This document shows positions 54,405-63,308 of a DNA stretch of 64,000 nt, in pieces. Below the pieces are notes generated by a model. That model was given only the letters and a program-made list of their open reading frames with translations. It made no database searches and was not told the origin of the DNA. The translations under genes were made by a program, and so were the position numbers. The stretch is from Steroidobacteraceae bacterium (GTDB lineage Bacteria > Pseudomonadota > Gammaproteobacteria > Steroidobacterales > Steroidobacteraceae): contig JANWJS010000020.1 of the NCBI GenBank assembly GCA_025451845.1, forward strand, positions 186,001-250,000. The letters are read 5' to 3'. The stretch's first letter is position 1. Each line of letters opens with the position of its first letter.

Positions 54405-54950
54405 TCACCACGCGAAAAAAGCCGGCCGGGCAAGGAAGTAGAGGATCACTTGGATGGCCAGGCACGCCCAGAGCGGTGACAGGTCGATGCCCGCGACACC
54501 GGGAATGATCCTGCGAAAAGGCCCCAGGACGGGCTCGCAGAGGCTCGCCAGCACGGATTGCAGCGGCGAGTATCCGCCCGGAGCGACCAGGCTGAGCAGC
54601 GCGTAGACGATGATCGCCCAGAAGTAGATCCACAGCACCGCGTACGCGACTGTCAGCACGACCTGCTGAATCCAGATGAGCCCGTCGGCCGGAAAGCTCT
54701 CAAACGCGAAGCCCACCGCAACCAGGATGGAGGCGACGATCGCCACCGCGACGACGGTCGCGGTATCGAGCTTGCGAATCGGCGGCAGGATGCGCCGCAA
54801 AGGAATGACGAGCGGATTGGTCAGGCGGACGATCGCCTGGCAGATCGGGTTGCGAAAATCTGCCCGCACCAACTGCAGCAGCAGGCGCATGAGCACCACG
54901 AACAAGGCGAGCGAGAGCAACTCGCTGAGGATGATTGCCAGTAGCGTCAT
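54405..54950 (-). CDS. yggT: YggT family membrane protein
   Basis: 181 residues with two tandem YggT modules of about 85 residues, each a pair of hydrophobic helices with a conserved R-R-I/L-P segment: NPLVIPLRRILPPI in the first and CEPVLGPFRRIIPGV in the second. The family is linked to osmotic tolerance and membrane integrity, without a known mechanism. It overlaps proC by 4 nt. Confidence 0.93.
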   Translation of the reverse strand: MTLLAIILSELLSLALFVVLMRLLLQLVRADFRNPICQAIVRLTNPLVIPLRRILPPIRKLDTATVVAVAIVASILVAVGFAFESFPADGLIWIQQVVLTVAYAVLWIYFWAIIVYALLSLVAPGGYSPLQSVLASLCEPVLGPFRRIIPGVAGIDLSPLWACLAIQVILYFLARPAFFAW

Positions 54951-55765
54951 TTCTTGGCCTGCTCCGCGAGCTCCCGGCTGCGGCGTGTCGCCGCCTCGAC
55001 CGCGCGGCCGATGAGCTCGTTGAATCCCGCGGCCTGCAGGATGCGCAATGCCGCTTCCGTGGTGCCGCCCTTCGATGTCACTTCCGCACGCAGCCGTGCG
55101 AGATCGCCGTCGCCACTTTGCGCGAGCAGTCCCGCGCCACGCAATGTCGCAATCGATAAACGCAGCGCCGTCTGCGCCGGCAGACCGAGGTCCGCGCCGG
55201 CCTTTGCCATCGCTTCCGCGAAGAGGAAGAAATAAGCGGGGCCGCTACCCGAAAGCGCCGTCACCACATCGAGCGCATCCTCCGTTGCAACCCAGACGAC
55301 TTCGCCCACGGATTGCATGATCTGGGCCGCCAGCGCGCGGCTGGAAGCGTCGACCTCCGGGGGGGCGAACAAGCCGGTCATCCCGGCGCCCACGAGCGCC
55401 GGCCTGTTGGGCATGGCGCGGATGACCGGGACGCCGGCGCCGCACCAGGTCCGCAGCGCTTCGATCCTGACGCCCGCGGCGACCGAGAGAACCACGGGGT
55501 GGCGTTGCTGCAGTTCCGTAGCGAGCGGCGCGAGTACGGTGCCGGCGTGGTAGGGCTTAACGGCGAGCACGACGAGGTTGGCCTTGCGGATGGCGGCGGC
55601 ATTGTCCGGCGTGGCTGTGATCCCGAGTTCCCGGGAGAGCGCCGCGCGGGCGGCGTCCTCGCTTTCGCCGACGGCGATCTGCTCCGGCCGCATGCCGTGG
55701 CGCAAGAGACCCCCGATGAGCGCGCGCCCCATGTTGCCGCCGCCCAGGACCGTCAGCTGTAGCAT
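54947..55765 (-). CDS. proC: Pyrroline-5-carboxylate reductase
   Basis: 272 residues. The N-terminal Rossmann motif is VLGGGNMGRALIGGLLRHGM; VLAVKPYHAGTVL follows, and the C-terminal signature is ALSGSGPAYFFLFAEAMAKA and TSKGGTTEAALRILQAAGF. It makes proline from pyrroline-5-carboxylate using NAD(P)H. It lies between yggS (175 nt upstream) and yggT, a conserved order in proteobacteria. Confidence 0.97.
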   Translation of the reverse strand: MLQLTVLGGGNMGRALIGGLLRHGMRPEQIAVGESEDAARAALSRELGITATPDNAAAIRKANLVVLAVKPYHAGTVLAPLATELQQRHPVVLSVAAGVRIEALRTWCGAGVPVIRAMPNRPALVGAGMTGLFAPPEVDASSRALAAQIMQSVGEVVWVATEDALDVVTALSGSGPAYFFLFAEAMAKAGADLGLPAQTALRLSIATLRGAGLLAQSGDGDLARLRAEVTSKGGTTEAALRILQAAGFNELIGRAVEAATRRSRELAEQAKK

Positions 55766-55940
55766 CGCATCCGACTCGCGTTGCAGGGATCATGGCGCGG
55801 CACCGCCGGCACCGAAGCCGATGGCCGACAAACGCGCAGGAGCGTGTTTGAACGACCGAAGGTCCGCCCGAGCGGTGCCGTCCAGCGATGGAGCGGCATA
55901 AACACGCCCGCAGGCCGGCTTTTTCCATTGAGGAGAGGGC

Positions 55941-56666
55941 TCATGGCGGGATTGTACCGGGTGGGCTTGCCCCGGCGCGCGGGCCGAAGAGCGCGGTGCC
56001 GATCCGCACCAGGGTTGCCCCTTCCTGGATCGCTGCCTCGAAATCGCCACTCATCCCCATGGACAGTGTGTCGAGACCGAGACTCCCCGCATTCAGGGAG
56101 TCCTCGAGCGTCCTGAGCCTGGCGAACCACTCGCGCTGCTGCCGTGGATCGGTCTCCTCGGGAGGGATGCACATGAGTCCGCGGAGCGCGAGGCGCGGCA
56201 GTGCCGCCACGGCGGCCGCGAGCGCCGGCGCATCCTCGGCCGGCACGCCCCCCTTGGCAGCCTCATCCGCGAGGTTCACCTGGATGCAGACGTTGAGCGC
56301 CGGCGCGTGATAGGGGCGCTGGGCGGCCAACCGCTCGGCGATCTTCAGGCGATCGACACCGTGCACCCAGGCGAAGTGCTCTGCGACCTGGCGCGTCTTG
56401 TTGGCCTGCAGGCGTCCGACGAAGTGCCAGGTGAGCGGAAGATCATTCAATGCCTCCAGCTTGCCGAGCGCCTCGGCAAGGTAGCTTTCCCCGACTTCGG
56501 ACACCCCCGCGGCAGCCGCCGCGCGGATCAGTTCCGGCGGCTGGCCCTTGGAAACCGCGAGGAGTGTGACCGAGTCGACATTCCGACCGGCGGCCAATGC
56601 GGCCGCCGCCATCCGGGTCCGCAGCGCATCGAGGCGCTCCGGTAAATTCTGCGAGGACCTTAACAT
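55941..56666 (-). CDS. YggS family pyridoxal-phosphate homeostasis protein
   Basis: 241 residues from the ATG at 56666. The PLP-binding Lys is in VTLLAVSKGQP near residue 38; GVSEVGESYLAEALGKLEAL, LPLTWHFVGRLQANKTRQV and the C-terminal SMGMSGDFEAAIQEGATLVR complete the YggS barrel signature. The family controls PLP and amino-acid balance without a defined catalytic reaction. It diverges from pilT with 126 nt between the starts. Confidence 0.93.
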   Translation of the reverse strand: MLRSSQNLPERLDALRTRMAAAALAAGRNVDSVTLLAVSKGQPPELIRAAAAAGVSEVGESYLAEALGKLEALNDLPLTWHFVGRLQANKTRQVAEHFAWVHGVDRLKIAERLAAQRPYHAPALNVCIQVNLADEAAKGGVPAEDAPALAAAVAALPRLALRGLMCIPPEETDPRQQREWFARLRTLEDSLNAGSLGLDTLSMGMSGDFEAAIQEGATLVRIGTALFGPRAGASPPGTIPP

Positions 56667-56792
56667 ATGGACGCCCAAACGCCTCCGTTATACTCCCGGG
56701 GGCTGCTCTGAACCCGTCGTCGCAGGCGGCGGGCCCCTCTGAGACCCGTCGTCACGACTGCGAGCACTCCAGGAAACCCCCAGGAAACCCCC

Positions 56793-57833
56793 ATGGCCGT
56801 CGACATCGCGCAATTGCTGGCGTTCGCCGTCAAGAACAAGGCATCGGACCTGCATCTGTCCTCCGGTGTCCCACCGATGATCCGTGTCGACGGTGACATG
56901 AAGCGGATCAACATGCCGTCGCTGACCCACAAGGAAGTGCACAGCATGGTGTACGACATCATGAACGATAAGCAACGGAAGGCGTACGAGGAGTTCTTCG
57001 AGACCGATTTCTCCTTCGAGATCCCCAAGCTCGCGCGCTTTCGCGTCAACGCCTTCAACCAGAACCGCGGCGCCGGCGCGGTGTTCCGCAACATTCCCTC
57101 GGAGATCATCTCACTCGATGATCTGGGGTCGCCGAAAATCTTCCGCGACCTGTGCATGCTGCCGCGCGGGCTGGTGCTCGTCACCGGACCCACGGGCTCC
57201 GGTAAGTCGACGACTCTCGCGGGCATGGTCAACCACTGCAACGACAACCGGCCCGACCATATCATCACCGTCGAGGATCCGATCGAGTTCGTGCACGAGT
57301 CCAAGCGCTGTCTGATCAACCAGCGCGAGGTGCATCGCGATACGCTCGGCTTCAGCGAGGCACTGCGGTCGGCTCTGCGCGAGGATCCGGACATCATCCT
57401 GGTCGGCGAAATGCGCGACCTGGAGACCATCCGTCTCGCCCTGACGGCCGCCGAGACCGGCCACCTGGTCTTCGGCACTCTGCATACGAGCTCCGCCGCC
57501 AAGACCATCGACCGCGTGGTCGATGTGTTCCCTGCGGCGGAGAAGGATATGGTGCGCTCCATGCTCTCGGAATCGCTGCGGGCGGTGATCTCACAGACGC
57601 TTCTCAAGCGCAACGGCGGCGGGCGGATCGCCGCGCACGAGATCATGATCGGCACCCCGGCGATCCGCAATCTGATCCGCGAGGGCAAGATTGCCCAGAT
57701 GTACTCCGCCATCCAGACCGGCCAGGCGTCGGGCATGCAGACGCTCGATCAGTGCCTGACCGAGCTCGTGACGAAGGGGGTCGTCAGCAAGGAGGAAGCG
57801 CGGTACAAAGCCCAAAACAAAGACGCGCTGTAA
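56793..57833 (+). CDS. pilT: Type IV pilus retraction ATPase PilT
   Basis: 346 residues, the standard PilT length. The N-terminal PAS-like domain is KNKASDLHLSSGVPPMIRVD; the RecA-like domain has Walker A GPTGSGKSTTLAGM, an Asp box in HIITVEDPIEFVH, Walker B ILVGEMRDLETIRLALTAAE and the His box HLVFGTLHTSSAAKTIDRVV. The C-terminal helix carries the AIRNLIREGK retraction motif. It forms the hexamer that disassembles pili and powers twitching. pilU follows 18 nt later. Confidence 0.97.
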   Translation: MAVDIAQLLAFAVKNKASDLHLSSGVPPMIRVDGDMKRINMPSLTHKEVHSMVYDIMNDKQRKAYEEFFETDFSFEIPKLARFRVNAFNQNRGAGAVFRNIPSEIISLDDLGSPKIFRDLCMLPRGLVLVTGPTGSGKSTTLAGMVNHCNDNRPDHIITVEDPIEFVHESKRCLINQREVHRDTLGFSEALRSALREDPDIILVGEMRDLETIRLALTAAETGHLVFGTLHTSSAAKTIDRVVDVFPAAEKDMVRSMLSESLRAVISQTLLKRNGGGRIAAHEIMIGTPAIRNLIREGKIAQMYSAIQTGQASGMQTLDQCLTELVTKGVVSKEEARYKAQNKDAL

Positions 57834-57851
57834 AGACGCGGAGGTCTCACC

Positions 57852-59006
57852 GTGGATCGCGATCAAGCAATCAAGCTGATGCAGGACCTCCTGCGTCGGA
57901 TGGTGGAGAAGAAGGCTTCCGACCTCTTCGTCACCGCCGGCTTCCCGCCCGCCATCAAGATCGACGGGGAGATCCGGCCGCAGAGCGAGCGCGCGCTGAC
58001 GCCCGAGCAGGCCGCCACGCTGGTGCGTGCCATCATGAATGATCGGCAGTCGCGGGAGTTCGACGCCACCAAGGAGTGCAACTTCGCCATTGCCCCACCG
58101 GGGATCGGCCGCTTCCGTGTCAGCGCCTTCGTGCAGCAGGGCGCCACGGGTTGTGTCATCCGGATGATCAACGCCAAGATCCCGAGCTTCGAGGAGCTCG
58201 ATCTGCCGCCGATCCTGAAGGAAGTCGTGCTGTCCAAGCGCGGCCTGGTCGTGGTGGTCGGCGGCACCGGCTCCGGCAAGTCGACGACGCTGGCGGCGAT
58301 GGTCGGCTATCGCAACGAGAAAACGCGCGGCCACATCGTCACCATCGAGGATCCTCTCGAGTACGTGCACCAGCACAAGGGCTGCGTCATCACCCACCGC
58401 GAGATCGGCGTTGACACCGATTCGTGGCACGCCGCCCTCAAGAACACCCTGCGTCAGGCCCCGGACGTCATCCTGATCGGTGAGATCCGCGACCGCGAGA
58501 CGATGGAGTACGGCATTCAATTCTCGGAGACCGGACACCTCGTGCTGGCGACGCTGCATGCGAACAACGCCAATCAGGCGCTGGACCGCATCGTCAACTT
58601 CTTCCCGGACGAGCGCAGGGCGCAGCTGCTGATGGACCTCTCGCTCAACATCCGGGCCTTCGTCTCGCAGCGTCTGGTCGCGCGCGAGGGCGGCTCGGGG
58701 CGCATCGCCTCCATGGAGATCATGCTGAACTCGCCGCTCATCCAGGATCTCATCTTCAAGGGCGAGGTGGCGAAGATCAAGGACGTCATGGCGCGCTCCA
58801 CGCGCCTCGGCATGAAGACCTTCGACCAGTCACTCTTCGAGCTCTACGAGACGGGCTTCATCTCCTATGAGGACGCGCTGCGCAACGCCGACTCGAAGAA
58901 CGAGCTGCGGCTGCGGATCAAGCTCGAGAGCAAGCGCGAGAACAAGGCCATCGACGATGGCGGCGTGCTGAAGATCGTCGAAGAAGAGGACGGCAGGCCG
59001 ATATGA
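57852..59006 (+). CDS. pilU: PilT/PilU family pilus ATPase PilU
   Basis: 384 residues. The region MVEKKASDLFVTAGFPPAIK, FVQQGATGCVIRMINAKIPS, Walker A GGTGSGKSTTLAAM, CVITHREIGVDTDSWHAALK, the Walker B part PDVILIGEIRDRETME and YEDALRNADSKNELRLRIKL are characteristic of PilU rather than PilT. PilU works with PilT to strengthen retraction. Its stop overlaps the start of a third ATPase gene by 4 nt (ATGA at 59003). Confidence 0.93.
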   Translation: MDRDQAIKLMQDLLRRMVEKKASDLFVTAGFPPAIKIDGEIRPQSERALTPEQAATLVRAIMNDRQSREFDATKECNFAIAPPGIGRFRVSAFVQQGATGCVIRMINAKIPSFEELDLPPILKEVVLSKRGLVVVVGGTGSGKSTTLAAMVGYRNEKTRGHIVTIEDPLEYVHQHKGCVITHREIGVDTDSWHAALKNTLRQAPDVILIGEIRDRETMEYGIQFSETGHLVLATLHANNANQALDRIVNFFPDERRAQLLMDLSLNIRAFVSQRLVAREGGSGRIASMEIMLNSPLIQDLIFKGEVAKIKDVMARSTRLGMKTFDQSLFELYETGFISYEDALRNADSKNELRLRIKLESKRENKAIDDGGVLKIVEEEDGRPI

Positions 59007-60184
59007 TCAAAGACGCCGCGGACCCGAAGCTGAGCGCCACGGGCGCGCACAGCTCCCTCGAGGCTACCGGCACCTTTGCCGCGCCGACGGCGGCGGCCGC
59101 CACTGCGGTCACCGGCCCCCACCCGCAGCTCAATACGAAGCCGCTCTTCAAGCTGATGGTGGAGAAGAAGGCTTCCGATCTTTTCTTCACCTGCAACGCA
59201 CCCATCAAGATCAAGATCGAGGGACAGATCTTCCCGGTGAACAAGCAGGTGTTGTCGCCCGAGACGGTGCGCCAGACCGCGTTGGCCCTGATGACCCCGG
59301 AGCAGCGCGAGCGGTTCGGGGCCGAGTACGAGATCGACTTTGCCATCTCGGAGCCGGGGCTCGGGCGCTTCCGGGTGAATGTGTTCCTGCAGCGCAGCTA
59401 TCCGGCGGTGGTGCTGCGCTACATCACGGCGGACATGCCGCGGCTCGATTCGCTCGGGCTGCCGGACGTGATCGGGGATCTGGCACTCCTCAAGCGCGGG
59501 CTCATCCTGGTCGTCGGCGCCACGGGCTCGGGCAAGTCGACGACCCTCGCGTCGATGATCAACCTGCGCAACGAGACCGCCTCGGATCACATCATCACCA
59601 TCGAGGACCCGATCGAATTCCTGCATGCCAACAAGCGCTCGATCATCAACCAGCGCGAGGTCGGGCTCGATACGAAATCTTACGCGCGGGCGCTGCGGGG
59701 GGCGATGCGCGCGGCGCCGGATGTGATCCTCATCGGCGAGGTGCGGGACCGGGAGAGCATGGAGGCGGCGATCAACCTCGCGGGCACCGGGCATCTGGTG
59801 CTGGCGACGCTGCACGCCAACAACTGCGCGGAGACCCTGGACCGCATCATCAACATGTTTACGCCGGAGCAGCACAAGCAGATCTTCCTCGACTTGTCAC
59901 AGTATCTGAAGGCGATCCTGGCGCAGCGGCTGGTCATGGGGAAGGACAGTCGGCGGGTGGCGGCCATGGAGGTGATGCTCAATACGCCGCATATGTCGGA
60001 GCTGGTGAAGAAGGGGGACGTGATCGGGATCAAGGAGGCGATCTCGGCCAGCAGCGAGCGCGGCATCCAGAGTTTTGACGTCGCGCTGCATGGGCTCTAC
60101 AAGGAGGGGCGGGTGGATATGGCGGAGGCCTTGGTCAACGCGGACTCGCGGGCCAACCTCGAAGCCAAGATCAACTTCGGGTAG
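59003..60184 (+). CDS. Third PilT/PilU-type ATPase
   Basis: 393 residues, a second PilU-like paralogue. After a 40-residue Ala/Thr-rich extension it has LMVEKKASDLFFTCNAPIKI, Walker A GATGSGKSTTLASM, Walker B ILIGEVRDRESMEAAIN and the His box GHLVLATLHANNCAETLDRI. The C-terminus (LVNADSRANLEAKINF) resembles PilU. All nucleotide-binding motifs are intact, so it is likely active. Three retraction ATPases in one operon is more than the usual pair; its separate role is unknown. A strong terminator follows. Confidence 0.92.
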   Translation: MIKDAADPKLSATGAHSSLEATGTFAAPTAAAATAVTGPHPQLNTKPLFKLMVEKKASDLFFTCNAPIKIKIEGQIFPVNKQVLSPETVRQTALALMTPEQRERFGAEYEIDFAISEPGLGRFRVNVFLQRSYPAVVLRYITADMPRLDSLGLPDVIGDLALLKRGLILVVGATGSGKSTTLASMINLRNETASDHIITIEDPIEFLHANKRSIINQREVGLDTKSYARALRGAMRAAPDVILIGEVRDRESMEAAINLAGTGHLVLATLHANNCAETLDRIINMFTPEQHKQIFLDLSQYLKAILAQRLVMGKDSRRVAAMEVMLNTPHMSELVKKGDVIGIKEAISASSERGIQSFDVALHGLYKEGRVDMAEALVNADSRANLEAKINFG

Positions 60185-60283
60185 AGAGTTGGAGAATCGA
60201 CGCGGGCAATTGCCAGCGGGCTGCCTGGGTGCTGACTGCTTGGGCGGCGGACCGTGGCGGCTCTCGATCCGCGAGCACATCGC

Positions 60284-60317
60284 AAAAGGGCCCCTTGGCC
60301 AAGGGACCCTTTTTTTC
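60284..60317 (+). terminator. Intrinsic terminator after the pil ATPase operon
   Basis: AAAAGGG, a mismatched C, CCCTTGG and the complementary CCAAGGG, A, CCCTTTT form a long stem ending in a run of seven T. The symmetric A/T ends also allow it to stop the convergent pyrK-like transcript whose stop codon is at 60326. Confidence 0.85.
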
Positions 60318-60325
60318 TGCGCTCG

Positions 60326-61240
60326 CTAGAACACTGTTAGCGCGTCGAATACCGGGCCGTCTACACAGACCCGTTTCATCGCGTCGCCTTCCGGCGTGCG
60401 CACCAGGACCGTGCAGCCGGCGCATCCGCCTACAGCGCAGGCCATGAACTCCTCGAGAGAGGCCTGACAGGGCACACCGTGGCGGCGCGCTACGGCGGCG
60501 GCGGCGGCCAACATGGGGGTGGGGCCGCAGGCAAAGAGCTCGACTTCGGCTAGTTGGGGCGGGCCCAGGGTGCGCAGCCACTCGTCGGCCAGCTCGGTGA
60601 CGAAACCCTCGTAGCAGCCCGGGAAGCCGGCGCGAGTGGCCAGGCGGCTGGCGATCCCCCACTCATCCAGCAGCGGCATGCAGGCTATGGTGGCGGCGGG
60701 CATGCCGGCTACCATGATGGCAGAGGGGCGGGTGCGGAACGGGAAGGGGATCTCGGAGCCCATCAATACCAGGGGTTTGTAGCGGTTCCCCTGAGACTCG
60801 CTTCCGCCAGGATGAGTGCCCCGGGAATTGCGCTGGTCACGGAGGCGTTCGGCCAGGAAGACCATGGGGGGAATGCCGACGCCGCCGCCTATCAGGATGG
60901 GGCGGGGGCGCTCGGGGCGGACGGCGAAGGGTTTGCCGATCGGGCCGATGATGCTGACGAGGTCGCCGGCCTTGCGCGCGGCGAGCGCGTGCAGGCCGGG
61001 GCCCAGGACTTTATAGAGGACCTCGATCCAACCCTGGGCCGCGTCGGCGCGCATGAGGGACAGCGGGCGGCGCATGGGGATGGCGGGGTCGCAAGTCAGA
61101 TGGACGAAGTTGCCGGGCTGCGCGCGGGCGGCGCAGGCGGGGGCGGCGAGGCGCAGCACGAATTGGTCGCCATCGTACGCCGTCTGTTTGACTACGCGTG
61201 CGTCCTCGAGGTGCAGCGTGCCGCGGGTCTCGCGGGTCAT
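60326..61240 (-). CDS. Dihydroorotate dehydrogenase electron-transfer subunit (PyrK-like)
   Basis: 304 residues. The FAD domain has IPMRRPLSLMRADAAQGWIE and VLYKVLGPGLHALAARKAGD; the NAD domain has ILIGGGVGIPPMVFLAERLR. The C-terminal [2Fe-2S] cluster motif is FMACAVGGCAGCTVLVR plus a further Cys in KRVCVDGPVF. PyrK passes electrons between NAD and class 1B dihydroorotate dehydrogenase (PyrD). No pyrD is in the window, but the overlap with pyrB (ATGA at 61240-61237) fixes it in pyrimidine synthesis. Confidence 0.88.
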   Translation of the reverse strand: MTRETRGTLHLEDARVVKQTAYDGDQFVLRLAAPACAARAQPGNFVHLTCDPAIPMRRPLSLMRADAAQGWIEVLYKVLGPGLHALAARKAGDLVSIIGPIGKPFAVRPERPRPILIGGGVGIPPMVFLAERLRDQRNSRGTHPGGSESQGNRYKPLVLMGSEIPFPFRTRPSAIMVAGMPAATIACMPLLDEWGIASRLATRAGFPGCYEGFVTELADEWLRTLGPPQLAEVELFACGPTPMLAAAAAVARRHGVPCQASLEEFMACAVGGCAGCTVLVRTPEGDAMKRVCVDGPVFDALTVF

Positions 61241-62193
61241 GCGCCCGTCCCGGCGGCCAACACTGCCTCGAGGACGGCCATACGGACGGCTACGCCGTTG
61301 CGTACCTGGTCGCGAATGACTGACTGGGGGCCATCGGCCACATCGGACGAAATCTCGATGCCGCGGTTCATCGGTTGGGGGTGCATGACGATCGCACCGG
61401 GCCGGGCGCCCGCCAGCCGTTCCGGGGTGAGCCCATATTTGGCGAAGTAACGGTCCGCATCCGGAAGGTTGGCGTGGCCCATGCGCTCCCTCTGGATGCG
61501 CAGCATCATCACGACATCGGCGTCCTTCAGACCAGTCTTGAGTGAGGTGTGGCGCGAGCAGCCGGCAAATTCTTCCGCCGCGGGCATCAGAGCAGGTGGC
61601 GCGACGATCCGCAGGTCCACGCAGCCGAGGGTGCGAAACGCATAATAGTCGGAGCGCGCGACGCGCGAGTGCCGGATATCGCCCACGATGGCGATGCTCA
61701 GGCCCTCGAGGCTCTTCTTGTGCTGCCGGACGGTTAACGCGTCCAGCAAGCCCTGTGTTGGATGGGATACGTGCGCTTCGCCGGCAGAGAGCACACTGAC
61801 GTGCGGGGCAACGTTCGCGGCGACCGAGGCGGGCACCCCGGCTTCGGCGTCACGAATCACCATCACGTCGACATGCATCGCCTGCAGCGTATACACCGTG
61901 TCGAGCATGCTCTCGCCTTTGACTCGGGAGGAGAGCTGGACTTCGAGATTGACGACATCGGCACCCAGGCGTTTCGCGGCGAGCTCGAACGACACGCGCG
62001 TTCGGGTGGACGGCTCGGTGAAGAGATTGGCGACCGTGCGCCCGGTGAGGGATTGGCTGACCGGCGGCCGTGCGCCGAGCGGACGCACGAATCCCTGCGC
62101 GCGATCCAGCAGCCGCTCGATCATGTCGCGCGACAATCCTTCGAGGGTGAGGAGGTGCCGCAGCGTTCCATCGGGCCGCAGTTGTTCTGTCAT
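61237..62193 (-). CDS. pyrB: Aspartate carbamoyltransferase, catalytic subunit
   Basis: 318 residues from the ATG at 62193, which overlaps the ruvX stop (ATGAC). The carbamoyl-phosphate site STRTRVSFELAAKRLGADVV and the aspartate site HPTQGLLDALTVRQ are present, as are RIQRERM and HPQPMNRGIEI. It catalyses the first committed step of pyrimidine synthesis. No pyrI regulatory subunit is adjacent, which agrees with the unregulated or PyrC-associated type found outside the enterobacteria. Confidence 0.97.
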   Translation of the reverse strand: MTEQLRPDGTLRHLLTLEGLSRDMIERLLDRAQGFVRPLGARPPVSQSLTGRTVANLFTEPSTRTRVSFELAAKRLGADVVNLEVQLSSRVKGESMLDTVYTLQAMHVDVMVIRDAEAGVPASVAANVAPHVSVLSAGEAHVSHPTQGLLDALTVRQHKKSLEGLSIAIVGDIRHSRVARSDYYAFRTLGCVDLRIVAPPALMPAAEEFAGCSRHTSLKTGLKDADVVMMLRIQRERMGHANLPDADRYFAKYGLTPERLAGARPGAIVMHPQPMNRGIEISSDVADGPQSVIRDQVRNGVAVRMAVLEAVLAAGTGA

Positions 62194-62642
62194 TGCAACG
62201 TTTCTCCGCTCTCGCCCGCGAGCCAACGCTCGAGGATGACCGCCGCCGCGGCGCTGTCGAGGTCCTCGCGCCGGATCCGCCGCCGTTCGCCCCTGGCGCG
62301 CCGCGCCTTGAGGGCCGTGCCCGCTTCCAGCGAGGACCAGCGCTCATCAACCATGCTGACGGGAAGCTTGAAGCGGCGCTCGAGCTCGTCGGCGAACCGG
62401 CGGGCTGCCGGAGCGAGCGCTCCCGGGGTGCCGTCGACATTATACGGTGCGCCCACGATGAGACGACGCGGTTTGAGCGCATCGACCTCACGCGCGATCG
62501 CCGGCCAGTCAGGGCCCGCGCGAGTGACGAGGGCGGCGGGGCGGGGCGCGGCTGTGGCAGTCAGCGTGTCGCCCGCCGCGATGCCGATACGTTTGAGTCC
62601 GAAGTCAAAAGCGAGAACGGCCTCGACAGGCTTCTCAGGCAT
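62190..62642 (-). CDS. ruvX: Holliday junction resolvase-like / pre-16S rRNA nuclease YqgF
   Basis: 150 residues, RNase H-like. The first motif is LAFDFGLKRIGIAAGDTLTA with the catalytic Asp; then VGAPYNVDGTPGALAPAARR, VSMVDERWSSLEA and the final Asp in REDLDSAAAAVILE. YqgF trims the 5' end of 16S rRNA and was first proposed to resolve Holliday junctions. It overlaps yqgE by 8 nt and pyrB by 4 nt, so the unit is translated as one. Confidence 0.95.
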   Translation of the reverse strand: MPEKPVEAVLAFDFGLKRIGIAAGDTLTATAAPRPAALVTRAGPDWPAIAREVDALKPRRLIVGAPYNVDGTPGALAPAARRFADELERRFKLPVSMVDERWSSLEAGTALKARRARGERRRIRREDLDSAAAAVILERWLAGESGETLQ

Positions 62643-63255
62643 GCCCGGCGACCAGGCTCAGCCGGTCGACATCGATGCCGAGGAGCCGCCACGCGCCGAT
62701 CCAGCGCTCCTCGTACGGGAGCTCGAACACTACCCGCGCATCAACCGGGATCGAGGTCCACGCGTTCTCGCGCATCTCGCGCTCGAGCTGGCCGGACTCC
62801 CAGCCCGCGTAGCCGAGCGCGATGAAGGCATCGGTCGGTCCCTCGCCGCGAGCCATCGCGGCGAGCACGTCGCGTGAGGTCGTGACCTGAATGGTCTCCG
62901 ACACCTTGTGCGTGTGGTCCCACTGACCGCCCGGCCGGTGCAGCACAAAGCCGCGGTCGGTGTGCACGGGGCCGCCGCGCAGGACCGGCTGCGCCGCAAT
63001 GTGCTCCGTCGAGGGCTCGAGCTTCATCTGCGTCAGCACATCCGACAGCCGCATGGGCAACGGCTTGTTGAGAACGATGCCGAGAGCACCGCGATCGGTG
63101 TGCTCGCAGACCAGCGCCACGGTCTGCGCGAAGTTCGGATCGATGAGAGAGGGCATGGCGATCAGCAGGTGGTTCGTCAGACCGCCCCCCACCTCCTCAC
63201 CGTCGAGGAGCGATTCACCGCCCTCCGTCGCGCTCTCGCTGCTGTGCTCGCTCAT
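62635..63255 (-). CDS. YqgE/AlgH family protein
   Basis: 206 residues from the ATG at 63255 (GGGG upstream; a TTG at 63267 is less likely). The pattern LTNHLLIAMPSLIDPNFAQT, VALVCEHTDRGALGIVLNKP, VLRGGPVHTDRGFVLHRPGG and FIALGYAGWESGQLEREM is that of the YqgE family (UPF0301), of unknown function. It precedes ruvX and follows the tonB-like gene, as in many gammaproteobacteria. Confidence 0.95.
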   Translation of the reverse strand: MSEHSSESATEGGESLLDGEEVGGGLTNHLLIAMPSLIDPNFAQTVALVCEHTDRGALGIVLNKPLPMRLSDVLTQMKLEPSTEHIAAQPVLRGGPVHTDRGFVLHRPGGQWDHTHKVSETIQVTTSRDVLAAMARGEGPTDAFIALGYAGWESGQLEREMRENAWTSIPVDARVVFELPYEERWIGAWRLLGIDVDRLSLVAGHA

Positions 63256-63308
63256 AGTAAGCCCCAAGTATGCGGACGGAGCCCCGCGGGCTCAAGGAAC
63301 GGTGGCGC

